Part shown: positions 24,186 through 33,279 of the stretch, piece after piece
How positions within the stretch are numbered: position 1 is the first letter of the stretch
How the letters are laid out: each line of letters begins with the position of its first letter
Assembly (NCBI GenBank): GCA_019638695.1
Contig: JAHBTG010000019.1
Span: forward strand, 1 to 41,478
DNA from: Bacteroidota bacterium
GTDB taxonomy: Bacteria > Bacteroidota > Bacteroidia > J057 > JAJTIE01
Reading direction: 5' to 3'
DNA: 41,478 nucleotides
The notes under the pieces: model-generated
Told to the model about the DNA's origin: nothing
What the model saw: the letters and a program-made list of their open reading frames with translations, nothing else
Database searches by the model: none
Program-made: the position numbers and the translations under genes

Positions 24186-25583
24186 ATGCTCGCCACCGGT
24201 ATCCTGCTCTACTGCCTGCTAACGCTGGGGCTGGGATTATGGGCGGCACGGCGGGTCAAGGGTATCGGGGATTTCCTGGTGGCGGGGCGGCGGCTGCCGC
24301 TGCACATTACCACCGCAGCCTTGTTTGCCACGTGGTTTGGCAGCGAAACGCTGCTGGGCGCTAGTGAGGCGTTTGCCAAAGAGGGATTGCGGGGTACCAT
24401 AGAAGACCCTATAGGGGCGGCGCTATGCCTGATACTGCTGGGACTGTTCGTAGCCAGGCCCTTGTACGGCATGGGACTTTACACCTTCGGGGATTATTAC
24501 CGGGTAAAATACGGCCCCCGGGCAGAGTGGCTGGGCAGTATACTCCTGGTAGTCAGCTACCTGGGCTGGATAGCGGGCCAAATGCTGGCCATAGGCATTG
24601 TAGCGGAAATCGCTATGGGGATTCCCAAAGAATGGGGCATTGTACTGGGCAGCCTGCTGGTCATGACCTATACGCGGCAAGGGGGCATGTGGAGCGTCTC
24701 TATCCTGGATACGGTGCAAAACACCGTGATCATCGCCGGACTGCTGGGTTTGTTATGGCTGGCCGCCCAAACGTATCCGCTGGAACAACTGACCGGCCAT
24801 TTGCCGGCAGAGCAGCTGGCGTTCTTACCGGAAAAAGGCACGGTGTCTTTCTGGAACTGGCTGGCACTCTGGATAGCTGTGGGCTGGGGCAGCCTGCCGC
24901 AGCAGGATGTCTTCCAGCGGGTGATGAGTGCACGTTCTGTGCGGGTGGCGGTATGGAGCAGCCTCCTGGCCGGACTGCTGTACCTGGTGCTGGGTTTTAT
25001 TCCAGTGGTGGTATCGGCAGCTGTCCTGCGCTATCAACCGGAGCTGGTAGGGGCGGATGCGCAATACGCCTTACCGGCCTTTGTGCAGGCACATGCGCCA
25101 TTCTGGTTGCAGCTGCTATTCCTGGGGGCGCTGCTCAGCGCCATTATGAGCACGGCCAGCGGAGCTATCCTGGCCCCGGCAGCTATCCTGAGCGAGAACC
25201 TGCTCAAACACCTGCGTCCCGGGTGGTTCAGCAGTCCGAAAAAAGAACTGGCGGTTACCCGAGGCAGCGTAGTAGGCATTACCCTGCTTTGCCTGGCCAT
25301 TGGTTTGCTGAGCGAGAGCATACATGCACTGGTGGTGGAAAGCAGCGTGATCAGCCTGGTCAGCCTGTTTGTGCCTATGGTGGCGGTACTATGGCAGCCC
25401 AAGGGATATGAGGGAGCCGCACTGGCCAGCATGATCTGCGGACTGACCGCCTGGCTATTAGCCTCGTGGGCCGAGACGGCGTTAAGTCCGGCCCTGTGGG
25501 GATTGGGCGCCAGTGCAACAGGATACATAGCAGGAGCCGTTTTCCTGAAGTACCTGTCCAGGAAACGCCCTATAAGTAGTTGA
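24186..25583 (+). CDS. sodium:solute symporter (SSS family)
   Basis: The 465-residue protein has about thirteen hydrophobic segments in the SSS order. The N-terminal GIGDFLVAGRRLPLHITTAALFATWFG is the family signature around the first sodium site, seen as GDFLVAGRRLP and LFATWFGSETLLGAS. GLYTFGDYYRVKYGPRAEWL and VMTYTRQGGMWSVSILDTVQ (family YTxxGGxxAVxxTDxxQ) follow. GSLPQQDVFQRVMSAR and AIMSTASGAILAPAAI (second sodium-site helix) complete the match. The transported solute is unknown; such proteins take up proline, pantothenate, sugars or acids. It ends 15 nt from convergent carB. Confidence 0.9.
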   Translation: MLATGILLYCLLTLGLGLWAARRVKGIGDFLVAGRRLPLHITTAALFATWFGSETLLGASEAFAKEGLRGTIEDPIGAALCLILLGLFVARPLYGMGLYTFGDYYRVKYGPRAEWLGSILLVVSYLGWIAGQMLAIGIVAEIAMGIPKEWGIVLGSLLVMTYTRQGGMWSVSILDTVQNTVIIAGLLGLLWLAAQTYPLEQLTGHLPAEQLAFLPEKGTVSFWNWLALWIAVGWGSLPQQDVFQRVMSARSVRVAVWSSLLAGLLYLVLGFIPVVVSAAVLRYQPELVGADAQYALPAFVQAHAPFWLQLLFLGALLSAIMSTASGAILAPAAILSENLLKHLRPGWFSSPKKELAVTRGSVVGITLLCLAIGLLSESIHALVVESSVISLVSLFVPMVAVLWQPKGYEGAALASMICGLTAWLLASWAETALSPALWGLGASATGYIAGAVFLKYLSRKRPISS

Positions 25584-25598
25584 CCACTAACCGGTTAA

Positions 25599-28412
25599 CT
25601 ATCGGCTCAGGTACAGGTTCCGCTCCCGCCATGTTTTGAGGAAGTAGGGATCCTGCAGGTTCTCAATAAAGCGGATCTCCTCGCCGGTACTCTTCATCTC
25701 CGGACCCAGTTCCTTGTTCACTTTCGGGAATTTATTGAAGCTGAAGACCGGCACTTTGATGGCATAGCCGTGTTTGACGGGGTTGATATCAAAATCCTTG
25801 AGGGTGTGTGTGCCCAGCATGACCTTGGTTGCATAGTTCAGGTAAGAGACCTGCCATGCCTTGCAGATAAAGGGCATGGAGCGGCTGGCACGGGGGTTGG
25901 CCTCTATCACATACACCTGGTCTTTATGGATGGCAAACTGCACATTGATAAGACCTTTGACCTCCAGGGCCAGGGCTATTTTGCGCACATATGCCTGCAT
26001 CAATTCAATATGCACCTGCCCCAGGCTAAAGGGAGGCAGTACCGCGGTGGAATCCCCGCTGTGGATACCTGCGGGTTCAATATGCTCCATGACACCCATG
26101 ATCTGCACCTCCCTGCCGTCGCACAGGGCGTCCACTTCGGCTTCAATGGCCCCTTCGAGGAAACGGTCTATGAGCACATGGTTGCCGGGCAGTTCCTTGA
26201 GCACCTTGAGCACATGGCCCTCCAGTTCTTCATCATTGATGACGATGCGCATACGCTGGCCGCCCAGCACATAACTGGGGCGCACCAGCACGGGATAGCC
26301 GATGTCTTTGACCAGGTTGAGTGCATCCTGCGCATTATGCGCCACGCCAAACTCCGGGTAAGGAATGTCCTGTTCCTTGAGCAGGGTGGAGAAACGGCCG
26401 CGGTCCTCGGCCAGGTCTATGCTGTCAAAGCTGCTGCCCAGGATACGGATACCGTTCTTGTGGAGCTTTTCGGCCAGCTTGAGGGCCGTCTGGCCACCCA
26501 GCTGCACGATCACCCCTTCGGGCTTCTCATGCTCTATGATATCTATCACATGCTCCCAGAATACCGGCTCAAAGTAGAGCTTGTCCGCCATGTCAAAGTC
26601 GGTAGACACGGTCTCCGGGTTGCAGTTGATCATGATGGCCTCATACCCGGCTTCCTTGGCGGCCAGCAGGCCGTGCACGCAGCAGTAATCAAACTCTATG
26701 CCCTGGCCAATACGGTTGGGACCGCTGCCCAGGATCACCACTTTCTTTTTGTCTGAGACGATGCTCTCATTCTCACCCTCAAACGTGCTGTAGTAATAAG
26801 GAGTACGGGCCTCAAATTCCGCGGCGCAGGTATCCACCAGCTTGTAGGTGCGCACAATACCCAGTTCCATGCGGCGCGCGCGCACCTGACTTTCCAGGCA
26901 ACCGGTAAGGTGGGCGATCTGGCGGTCTGCAAAACCCTGCTGCTTGGCACGGCGGAGAAGCTCGGGCGTCAGGGTTTCCAGTGTCTGCTGTTCCAGCCGG
27001 CGCTCCGTGTCGCAGATCTGCTCTATCTGGTCCAGGAACCAGGGGTCTATCTGAGTGGTCTTGAGCACCGTATCCATACTGATGCCGGCACGCAGGGCAT
27101 CGTGTATATGAAAGAGGCGGTTGGCATTGGGGTTCTCCAGGCTTTCCAGGAGGCGCTCGGTGTTTTTCTGCTCACGGCCGTCGGCGCCCAGGCCGTTACG
27201 TTTGATCTCCAGGCTCTGGCAGGCTTTCTGCAAACTTTCTGCAAAACTGCGGCCTATGCCCATGACCTCGCCCACACTCTTCATCGTGAGGCCCAGGCGG
27301 CGGCTGGCCCCGGCAAACTTGTCAAAGTTCCAGCGGGGAATCTTGGTGACCACATAGTCTATGCTGGGCTCAAAACAAGCCGAAGTAGTGCCCGTGATCT
27401 GGTTGGGCAGTTCATCCAGGGTATAGCCGATAGCCAGCAGGGCAGCTATTTTGGCAATAGGATAGCCTGTGGCCTTGGAAGCCAGCGCAGAGCTGCGGCT
27501 GACACGGGGGTTGATCTCGATTACCACCAGCTCGTGGGTTTCGGGCTCCAGGGCAAACTGGATGTTGCAGCCGCCGGCAAAGGTGCCGATGGCGTCCATC
27601 ACCCGGATAGCCTGGTTGCGCATCTCCTGGTAGGCCGTATCGGGTAACGTGAGAGCCGGGGCTACCGTCACACTGTCCCCGGTGTGGATGCCGCAGGGAT
27701 CAAAGTTCTCTATGGTGCAAATGACAATGAAGTTACCGGCGCTGTCTCTCAGCAGTTCCAGTTCATATTCCTTCCAGCCGAAGATACTCTGTTCAATGAG
27801 CACCTCATGAACGGGGCTGCTTTCCAGGCCGTGGCGCAGGGCGGCGTCAAAATCTTCCTTGCGCTTGACAAACCCGCCGCCGGTACCTCCCAGCGTAAAG
27901 GAGCTGCGCAGCACCAGCGGGAAGCCGATCTCCTGGGCGGCCTCCTTACCTTCCAGGAAACTGCGGGCTATGCGGGACTGAGGGGTTTGGATACCCAGGG
28001 TAGCCATCAGCTGGCGGAATATATCGCGGTCTTCCGCGTTGGTAATGGCGGCCAGGTCCACGCCTATGATGCGCACATTGTATTTCTGCCAGATGCCCAG
28101 GCGGTCGCACTCCATGCACAGGTTCAGGGCCGTCTGGCCGCCCATAGTGGGCAGCACCGCGTCTATCTGCTCCTCCTGCAGGATCTTTTCTATGCTCTCG
28201 GTAGTCAGCGGCCACAGATAAACTTTATCCGCCGTCATGGGGTCCGTCATGATAGTGGCGGGGTTGCTGTTGATCAGCGATACCTTTATCCCCTGCTCGC
28301 GCAGGGCGCGGGATGCCTGGGTACCGGAATAATCGAATTCGCAAGCCTGACCGATGATAATGGGACCGCTCCCGATGATGAGGACGGAGCGCAGAGAGGT
28401 ATCCTTGGGCAT
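25599..28412 (-). CDS. carB: carbamoyl-phosphate synthase large subunit, short form
   Basis: CarB makes carbamoyl phosphate from bicarbonate, ATP and glutamine-derived ammonia for pyrimidine and arginine synthesis. Both ATP-grasp halves are present. The first half has SVLIIGSGPIIIGQACEFDY, the usual INSNPATIMTDP and EINPRVSRSSALASKATGYP. The second half has VVILGSGPNRIGQGIEFDY, NCNPETVSTDFD and VIEANPRASRSMPFICKA. The protein ends at residue 937, just after the second synthase domain (LQDPYFLKTWRERNLYLSR). The roughly 130-residue MGS-like allosteric domain of the 1073-residue E. coli enzyme is therefore absent. ATG 28412 is chosen because the -7 box lies between it and ATG 28436. carA is not in the window. 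Confidence 0.96.
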   Translation of the reverse strand: MPKDTSLRSVLIIGSGPIIIGQACEFDYSGTQASRALREQGIKVSLINSNPATIMTDPMTADKVYLWPLTTESIEKILQEEQIDAVLPTMGGQTALNLCMECDRLGIWQKYNVRIIGVDLAAITNAEDRDIFRQLMATLGIQTPQSRIARSFLEGKEAAQEIGFPLVLRSSFTLGGTGGGFVKRKEDFDAALRHGLESSPVHEVLIEQSIFGWKEYELELLRDSAGNFIVICTIENFDPCGIHTGDSVTVAPALTLPDTAYQEMRNQAIRVMDAIGTFAGGCNIQFALEPETHELVVIEINPRVSRSSALASKATGYPIAKIAALLAIGYTLDELPNQITGTTSACFEPSIDYVVTKIPRWNFDKFAGASRRLGLTMKSVGEVMGIGRSFAESLQKACQSLEIKRNGLGADGREQKNTERLLESLENPNANRLFHIHDALRAGISMDTVLKTTQIDPWFLDQIEQICDTERRLEQQTLETLTPELLRRAKQQGFADRQIAHLTGCLESQVRARRMELGIVRTYKLVDTCAAEFEARTPYYYSTFEGENESIVSDKKKVVILGSGPNRIGQGIEFDYCCVHGLLAAKEAGYEAIMINCNPETVSTDFDMADKLYFEPVFWEHVIDIIEHEKPEGVIVQLGGQTALKLAEKLHKNGIRILGSSFDSIDLAEDRGRFSTLLKEQDIPYPEFGVAHNAQDALNLVKDIGYPVLVRPSYVLGGQRMRIVINDEELEGHVLKVLKELPGNHVLIDRFLEGAIEAEVDALCDGREVQIMGVMEHIEPAGIHSGDSTAVLPPFSLGQVHIELMQAYVRKIALALEVKGLINVQFAIHKDQVYVIEANPRASRSMPFICKAWQVSYLNYATKVMLGTHTLKDFDINPVKHGYAIKVPVFSFNKFPKVNKELGPEMKSTGEEIRFIENLQDPYFLKTWRERNLYLSR

Positions 28413-28420
28413 AACGAGCG

Positions 28421-28428
28421 CAAAGATA
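28421..28428 (-). promoter_or_regulatory. -7 box of carB
   Basis: TATCTTTG on the minus strand is an exact TAnnTTTG match ending 8 nt before ATG 28412. It rules out the longer start at 28436. The remaining 200 nt up to 28635 hold GC-rich imperfect hairpins and no supported gene. Confidence 0.6.
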
Positions 28429-28634
28429 CTACACAAACGGGCAGCATCCAGCCGCCTGCAACAAGTCTTGGTCCGGGAAAACAGGACCGGGGCTCACGGC
28501 CGGGAAGCGCCGGCACCTCACCAGGAGGAAATGAGCGAATCCCCGCTTTTTAGGATGAACGGAAACCCGTTCTCTGCGAAAAATGATATTTTGCCGTTCA
28601 TTTTCCTATAATCAGCCTTCTATTTCCCTATCGT

Positions 28635-29792
28635 ATGCAAAAGAAAACCCTGTTTATCGGGCTGTTCCTGCTCACAGGCCTGTTTGCCTGGGCACAGCCG
28701 CTCACCAATAAGAAGGATAGCAAATATGCCTTCAGCGTGGTAAAAGACGTGGAAAAGACCGATGTCAAGAACCAGCACCGCACCGGTACCTGCTGGAGCT
28801 TCTCCGGCCTGTCTTTTTTCGAAAGTGAGATCATGCGCATGGGCAAGGGCAAACATTCCCTGAGCCAGATGTATATCGTGCGCCACACCTACCAGGACAA
28901 AGCCGACCGCTTTGTGCGCTGGAACGGCCATATCAACTTCAGTGCCGGCGGCGCTTTCCATGATGTGTCGTATGTGATTAAGAACTACGGTATCGTACCC
29001 TTTGAGGTATACAACGGCCTGAACTATGGCGAAACCAAGCACATGCACGGGGAACTGGACAAAGTGACCAAAGCCTATGTGGACGCTGTGGTCTCCAACC
29101 CCAACCGCCGCTTGTCCACCGCCTGGAAAACCGGCTACAACGGCATACTGGATGCCTACCTGGGTGCTGTGCCCCAGAAATTTACCTACCAGGGCAAAGA
29201 ATACACCCCCAAAACTTATGCCCAGAGCCTGGGTATTAACCCAGACGATTATATTGAGCTGACCAGCTACAGCCACCAGCCTTATTATGAGAGCTTTGTG
29301 CTCGAAGTGCCGGACAACTGGCTGCACGGCCGTGTGTACAATGTACCCCTGGAAGACCTGAAGCGTATTGCTTTCCACGCCCTGGACAACAATTACTCCA
29401 TCGGCTGGGCTGCCGACGTGGGAGAGACCGGGTTCTCCTGGAAGAACGGGCTGGCGCTGATGCCCAAGAAAAGCTGGGACGAGATGAGCAAAGAGGAGAA
29501 AGAAGAAGTATGGAACAGCCCTGTAGCCCAGGCCACCATTACGCCCGAAATGCGTCAGGAAGCATATGACCGCTATGAGACTACCGACGACCACGGGATG
29601 CACATCACCGGCTATGTAAAAGACCAGAACGGCGACCGCTACTTTATTGTCAAGAACAGCTGGGGATCGGACAGCAACGAATGCGACGGATACCTGTACG
29701 CATCAGAGCCCTATTTCCTCTACAAGACTATGGACATCATGATCCACAAAGACGCGCTGCCCAAAGACATCCGCAAGAAACTGGGGCTGTAA
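28635..29792 (+). CDS. exported C1 family cysteine peptidase (bleomycin-hydrolase-like, C1B)
   Basis: The 385-residue protein has a signal peptide (MQKKTLFIGLFLLTGLFAWAQ). The papain-like residues are the Cys in NQHRTGTCWSFSGLSFFESE, the His in DDHGMHITGYVKD and the Asn in YFIVKNSWGSDSNECDGY. The segment between these, with HINFSAGGAFHDVSYVIKNYG and the insertion around YGETKHMHGELD, is that of C1B aminopeptidase C or bleomycin hydrolases. Those are usually cytoplasmic, so this is the exported variant common in Bacteroidota. It probably cleaves peptides in the periplasm. A strong terminator follows. Confidence 0.92.
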   Translation: MQKKTLFIGLFLLTGLFAWAQPLTNKKDSKYAFSVVKDVEKTDVKNQHRTGTCWSFSGLSFFESEIMRMGKGKHSLSQMYIVRHTYQDKADRFVRWNGHINFSAGGAFHDVSYVIKNYGIVPFEVYNGLNYGETKHMHGELDKVTKAYVDAVVSNPNRRLSTAWKTGYNGILDAYLGAVPQKFTYQGKEYTPKTYAQSLGINPDDYIELTSYSHQPYYESFVLEVPDNWLHGRVYNVPLEDLKRIAFHALDNNYSIGWAADVGETGFSWKNGLALMPKKSWDEMSKEEKEEVWNSPVAQATITPEMRQEAYDRYETTDDHGMHITGYVKDQNGDRYFIVKNSWGSDSNECDGYLYASEPYFLYKTMDIMIHKDALPKDIRKKLGL

Positions 29793-29814
29793 GCCGGTAC
29801 TTGCTTTCCCGAAG

Positions 29815-29853
29815 ATACCCCCTGGGGCCACGTGCTTCAGGGGGTATTTTTTT
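29815..29853 (+). terminator. intrinsic terminator after the C1 peptidase gene
   Basis: ATACCCCCTG (29815-29824) pairs exactly with CAGGGGGTAT (29838-29847) across a 13-nt loop, followed by a run of T. It starts 22 nt after the stop codon. Confidence 0.9.
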
Positions 29854-29955
29854 GAGAAATCTCTGTTTGTACACATAGCAACCAAACGGGATAAGCGTTT
29901 CTTTTTGCAACGAAAAGCCCTTGATTTTTTAGGGTGACAACAAATCCCTCCGGGT

Positions 29956-29988
29956 TTTGTAAACAAGGCGCATTTTTCTGGATATTTG
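29956..29988 (+). promoter_or_regulatory. promoter of the aminotransferase gene
   Basis: TTTG (29956-29959), a 21-nt spacer and GATATTTG (29981-29988, one mismatch to TAnnTTTG) lie 43 nt before ATG 30032. The AT-rich stretch 29860-29950 holds only weak hairpins. Confidence 0.55.
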
Positions 29989-30031
29989 CCACAGAAAATA
30001 CACTATCGCCTTTCTCCCTAGATTAACGGTT

Positions 30032-31333
30032 ATGTCTGAAACGTCCGAACTCCGCACCCGCAAGGTACAGGTGAGCCTGATGGCCTATAACCTGGTTGCC
30101 AGCGAGATCCTGACCATCTCCGGTCAGATCAACGAACTGAAGGCCCAGGGCAAACGCATAGCCAACTTCACGGTAGGAGATTTTGCCAAAGGCGAGTTCC
30201 GCATTCCCGACGCGCTGACCGACCTCATCATTCAACAATACCGCGAAGGCAACACCAATTACCCGCCCAGCAGCGGCGAAATGCCGTTACGCCAGAGTGT
30301 GGCCGATTTCTGCCGCAATCGGCTGGAACTGGACTACAGCACCAACCAGATCCTGATCGCCGGCGGCAGTCGTCCGCTCATCTACGGTACCTATGTGACC
30401 ATTGTAGACCCGGGCGACCTGGTACTGTATGGCGTGCCCTCCTGGAATAACAACCACTACTGCCACCTGGTCAATGCGTTTCCCCGCCAGATAGACCTCA
30501 AGCGGGAGAACAACTTCCTCCCTACGGCCACGGAGATCAAGGAGTATATCGGCAAAGCAGTGCTCATTGCCCTGAACAGCCCCTGCAATCCCACCGGTAC
30601 CATGTTCACGGCGCAGCAACTGGCAGATATCTGCGACCTGGTACTGGAAGAGAACCAGCAGCGGGAACGCCGGGGCGCCAAACCGGTATACCTCATGTAT
30701 GACCAGATGTACTACCTCATGGCCTTTAACGGACGGCAACATGTGCACCCTGTGGGTGTGCGGCCGGAGATGAAGGAATACACCATCTACATAGACGGCA
30801 TCAGCAAATACCTGGGCGCCACAGGGGTGCGCGTGGGCTGGGCTATGGGTCCCGAGGTGGTGATGAAACGCATGAGCGGTGTGCTGGGCCACATAGGCGC
30901 CTGGTCTCCCAAACCCGAACAGCTGGCTACCGCCGCTTTCCTGCAGATGGACAGCAGCCTGGACCAGTACCTGAGCGGGCTCAACCAGAAAATAGAAACC
31001 CGCCTGCAACGCATACACCATGCCGTGCAGCAATGGAAAGCTGCCGGCCTGCCCGTAGACAGCATAGAACCCCAGGGCGGGCTCTACCTGAGTGTGCTCT
31101 TCAACATCAAGGGATACAATGCCCCGGACGGGGAAATCCTGAGCAGCGCAGACAAGATGCGCAAGTACCTGCTTACAGAAGCGGGTGTAGCGGTGGTGCC
31201 CTACGAAGCCTTTGGCGACAAGGAAAACGAAGGCTGGTGCCGCATCTCTGTGGGAGGCGTTTCCGATGAAGACATTACGTTTGCACTGGAAAGCCTGCCC
31301 ACTGCACTGAAGAAACTCAAGTGGAGTAAATAA
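30032..31333 (+). CDS. class I/II aminotransferase (aspartate aminotransferase-like, PLP)
   Basis: The protein has 433 residues and is cytoplasmic. The fold type I PLP enzyme shows GNTNYPPSSGEMPLRQSVADF (the usual Y-xx-xxG-LR pattern), ILIAGGSRPLIYGTYV, LNSPCNPTG with Asn187, VYLMYDQMYY with Asp224, and the Schiff-base Lys259 in YIDGISKYLGATGVRVGW. GWCRISVGG carries the Arg that binds the substrate carboxylate. Compared with standard AspC it is somewhat longer, with an N-terminal extension and an insertion after the NPTG motif. The amino-acid substrate cannot be assigned. It has its own promoter and is followed by the ABC exporter gene 113 nt downstream. Confidence 0.9.
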   Translation: MSETSELRTRKVQVSLMAYNLVASEILTISGQINELKAQGKRIANFTVGDFAKGEFRIPDALTDLIIQQYREGNTNYPPSSGEMPLRQSVADFCRNRLELDYSTNQILIAGGSRPLIYGTYVTIVDPGDLVLYGVPSWNNNHYCHLVNAFPRQIDLKRENNFLPTATEIKEYIGKAVLIALNSPCNPTGTMFTAQQLADICDLVLEENQQRERRGAKPVYLMYDQMYYLMAFNGRQHVHPVGVRPEMKEYTIYIDGISKYLGATGVRVGWAMGPEVVMKRMSGVLGHIGAWSPKPEQLATAAFLQMDSSLDQYLSGLNQKIETRLQRIHHAVQQWKAAGLPVDSIEPQGGLYLSVLFNIKGYNAPDGEILSSADKMRKYLLTEAGVAVVPYEAFGDKENEGWCRISVGGVSDEDITFALESLPTALKKLKWSK

Positions 31334-31446
31334 AACGCACATACCGCTCCGGTCATTCCGGGCGTTGTATTTAACAAGGAATTTCGTTCGCTTATCGAAC
31401 GGAAAAGCTTTCTTTTGTGTAATCAATCCTTGTAGTTACACTTATT

Positions 31447-33249
31447 TTGTCCGGCGCCACCACACATACTCAAAAAGGACCGCAACGCCACTATAGCACG
31501 AATACTATTGTGCGCAGGCTCATGGGGTATATAAGACCCTACCGCTGGCTGTTCATCTCTTGCCTTGTTCTCACCCTGCTACAGAGCATCCTGGGCCCCA
31601 TGAAGCCCCTGCTCATGCAGCGTATACTGGACGGACCGGTAGCCAACGGAGACCTTTCTCTCCTGCACCAGGGCATCTGGCTGTTGCTGGCAGCCACGCT
31701 GTTGCACGTCTTCAGCATGTACCTGCAGATACAACTGACCAACCTGCTGGGCCAGCGCATTATCAATGACCTGAGACAGCAAGTCTTCCGGCACCTGGTG
31801 GGCCTGAAATCCCAGTATTTTGACAAAACCCCGGTAGGCGCCCTGCAAACACGGGCCATCAGCGATACACAAACGCTCAGCACGGTATTCAGCTCCACGT
31901 TCGTCACCATTGTAGGAGAAATCATGCAGCTGGGTGTCATCGTAGGCATCATGTTTTACTACAACTGGCGCCTTACGCTGGTCGTCCTGTCTGTAATGCC
32001 GCTCATCATCCTCTCCACCTGGCTGTTCAAGCGCTTTGTGGAAGGCGCTTTCCGGCGGGTGCGCAAATACGTCAGCCTGCTCAACAGCTTCACGCAGGAG
32101 CATATCACCGGGATGACGGTTACCCAGCTATACAACCGCCAGGAACGCGAACGCGAAGCTTTTGATGAACTGAACACCCTCCACCGCAAAGCTCACCTGG
32201 ACACCGTGCTGGCCTACAGCATCTTCTTCCCCGTGGTAGAGATCCTCACGGCCCTGGGCACGGCCTTGCTGGTATGGTATGGCATGGGTGCCGCTATGGA
32301 GGGCTTCACCTCTTTTGGAGAGCTCACGGCATTCATCATGTTCATCAACATGTTCTTCCGCCCCATCCGCCAGCTGGCAGACCAGTTCAACACACTGCAG
32401 ATGGGGGTGGTGAGTGCCGAACGGGTGTTCACCGTGCTGGATACTGAGGAGCACATCGCCAACGCCCCAAAGCCCGGGGTGGATGCACAGAGGATCTGGA
32501 CGGATCCGCATATCGTATTCAAGGACGTGCACTTTGCCTACAATACCGATGAGCCCGTCCTGCGCGGCGTAAGCTTTGAAGTGAAACCCGGCAGCGTGAC
32601 GGCCATTGTGGGCGCCACCGGTTCCGGCAAAAGTACAGCTATCGGATTGCTCATGCGACTGTATGAGCGGAACAGCGGAGAGATACGGGTGGCCGGTGAG
32701 GATGTGCGGGACTATGACCTGTATGCCCTGCGCCGCAGCATGGGCCTGGTATTGCAGGATGTCTTCCTGTTCTCGGACAGTCTCTTTGAAAACATACGCC
32801 TGCATAACCCCCAGATAACCCGTGCCCAGATCATGGACGCCGTGGCCCGGGCGGGGGCAGACCGGTTTATCGAGCGCCTGCCCGGCGGCCTGGATTACCG
32901 GGTGGGAGAGCGGGGCAGCAACCTGAGCACCGGCCAGCGGCAGCTGATCAGCTGCCTGCGGGTGATGGTACACAACCCCGCTATCTTGCTGTTGGACGAG
33001 GCCACGGCCAATATTGACAGTGAACTGGAACACCTGATTCAGCAGGCGCTCAATACCCTGCTGCAAAACCGCACCAGCCTGGTGGTGGCGCACCGCCTAA
33101 GCACCATACAACATGCCGACCAGATCCTGACCATGCGCAAGGGCGAGATCATTGAACGGGGCACACATGCCGAACTGCTGAAGCAGGACGGCTATTACCG
33201 CAAGCTCTTCCTGCTGCAACACGGCACCGCGCTCCCTGCGGGGGCCTGA
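31447..33249 (+). CDS. ABC exporter, fused membrane and ATPase domains (MsbA-like)
   Basis: This homodimer-type exporter has 600 residues. Six membrane helices lie between about 32 and 310. The ATPase domain has Walker A GATGSGKST (389-397), Q-loop VLQDVFLF, signature LSTGQ (493-497, a variant of LSGGQ), Walker B AILLLDE and the switch His in VAHRLSTIQHAD. Family members flip lipids or drugs; the substrate here is unknown. The start is uncertain. TTG 31447 gives the usual length before helix 1, while TATTTTG at 31443-31449 looks like a -7 box and would favour ATG 31522 or GTG 31510. The GT2 gene follows closely, so a joint role in envelope lipids or glycans is possible. Confidence 0.93.
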   Translation: MSGATTHTQKGPQRHYSTNTIVRRLMGYIRPYRWLFISCLVLTLLQSILGPMKPLLMQRILDGPVANGDLSLLHQGIWLLLAATLLHVFSMYLQIQLTNLLGQRIINDLRQQVFRHLVGLKSQYFDKTPVGALQTRAISDTQTLSTVFSSTFVTIVGEIMQLGVIVGIMFYYNWRLTLVVLSVMPLIILSTWLFKRFVEGAFRRVRKYVSLLNSFTQEHITGMTVTQLYNRQEREREAFDELNTLHRKAHLDTVLAYSIFFPVVEILTALGTALLVWYGMGAAMEGFTSFGELTAFIMFINMFFRPIRQLADQFNTLQMGVVSAERVFTVLDTEEHIANAPKPGVDAQRIWTDPHIVFKDVHFAYNTDEPVLRGVSFEVKPGSVTAIVGATGSGKSTAIGLLMRLYERNSGEIRVAGEDVRDYDLYALRRSMGLVLQDVFLFSDSLFENIRLHNPQITRAQIMDAVARAGADRFIERLPGGLDYRVGERGSNLSTGQRQLISCLRVMVHNPAILLLDEATANIDSELEHLIQQALNTLLQNRTSLVVAHRLSTIQHADQILTMRKGEIIERGTHAELLKQDGYYRKLFLLQHGTALPAGA

Positions 33250-33265
33250 GTGTGCGGATATGTCC

Positions 33266-33273
33266 TATATTTG
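33266..33273 (+). promoter_or_regulatory. -7 box of the GT2 gene
   Basis: TATATTTG, an exact TAnnTTTG, ends 6 nt before ATG 33280. This gives the gene a possible own promoter despite being only 30 nt behind the ABC exporter. Confidence 0.55.
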
Positions 33274-33279
33274 GGCAGA

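Noticed and set aside
24074-24364. 96-codon plus-strand frame across the start of the symporter gene
   Set aside because: It overlaps the conserved N-terminal signature of the symporter in another frame and has no family resemblance.
25770-26756. 328-codon plus-strand frame opposite carB
   Set aside because: It lies wholly antisense to conserved carB sequence and encodes no recognisable protein.
28530-28611. 27-codon frame with an AGGAGG-like sequence just upstream
   Set aside because: The Shine-Dalgarno-like match is attractive, but the peptide has no feature and such sites are little used in this phylum. The frame also overlaps the leader region of the C1 peptidase gene.
30287-31426. 379-codon minus-strand frame opposite the aminotransferase
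   Set aside because: The aminotransferase has all its PLP residues on the plus strand; the antisense translation shows no motif.
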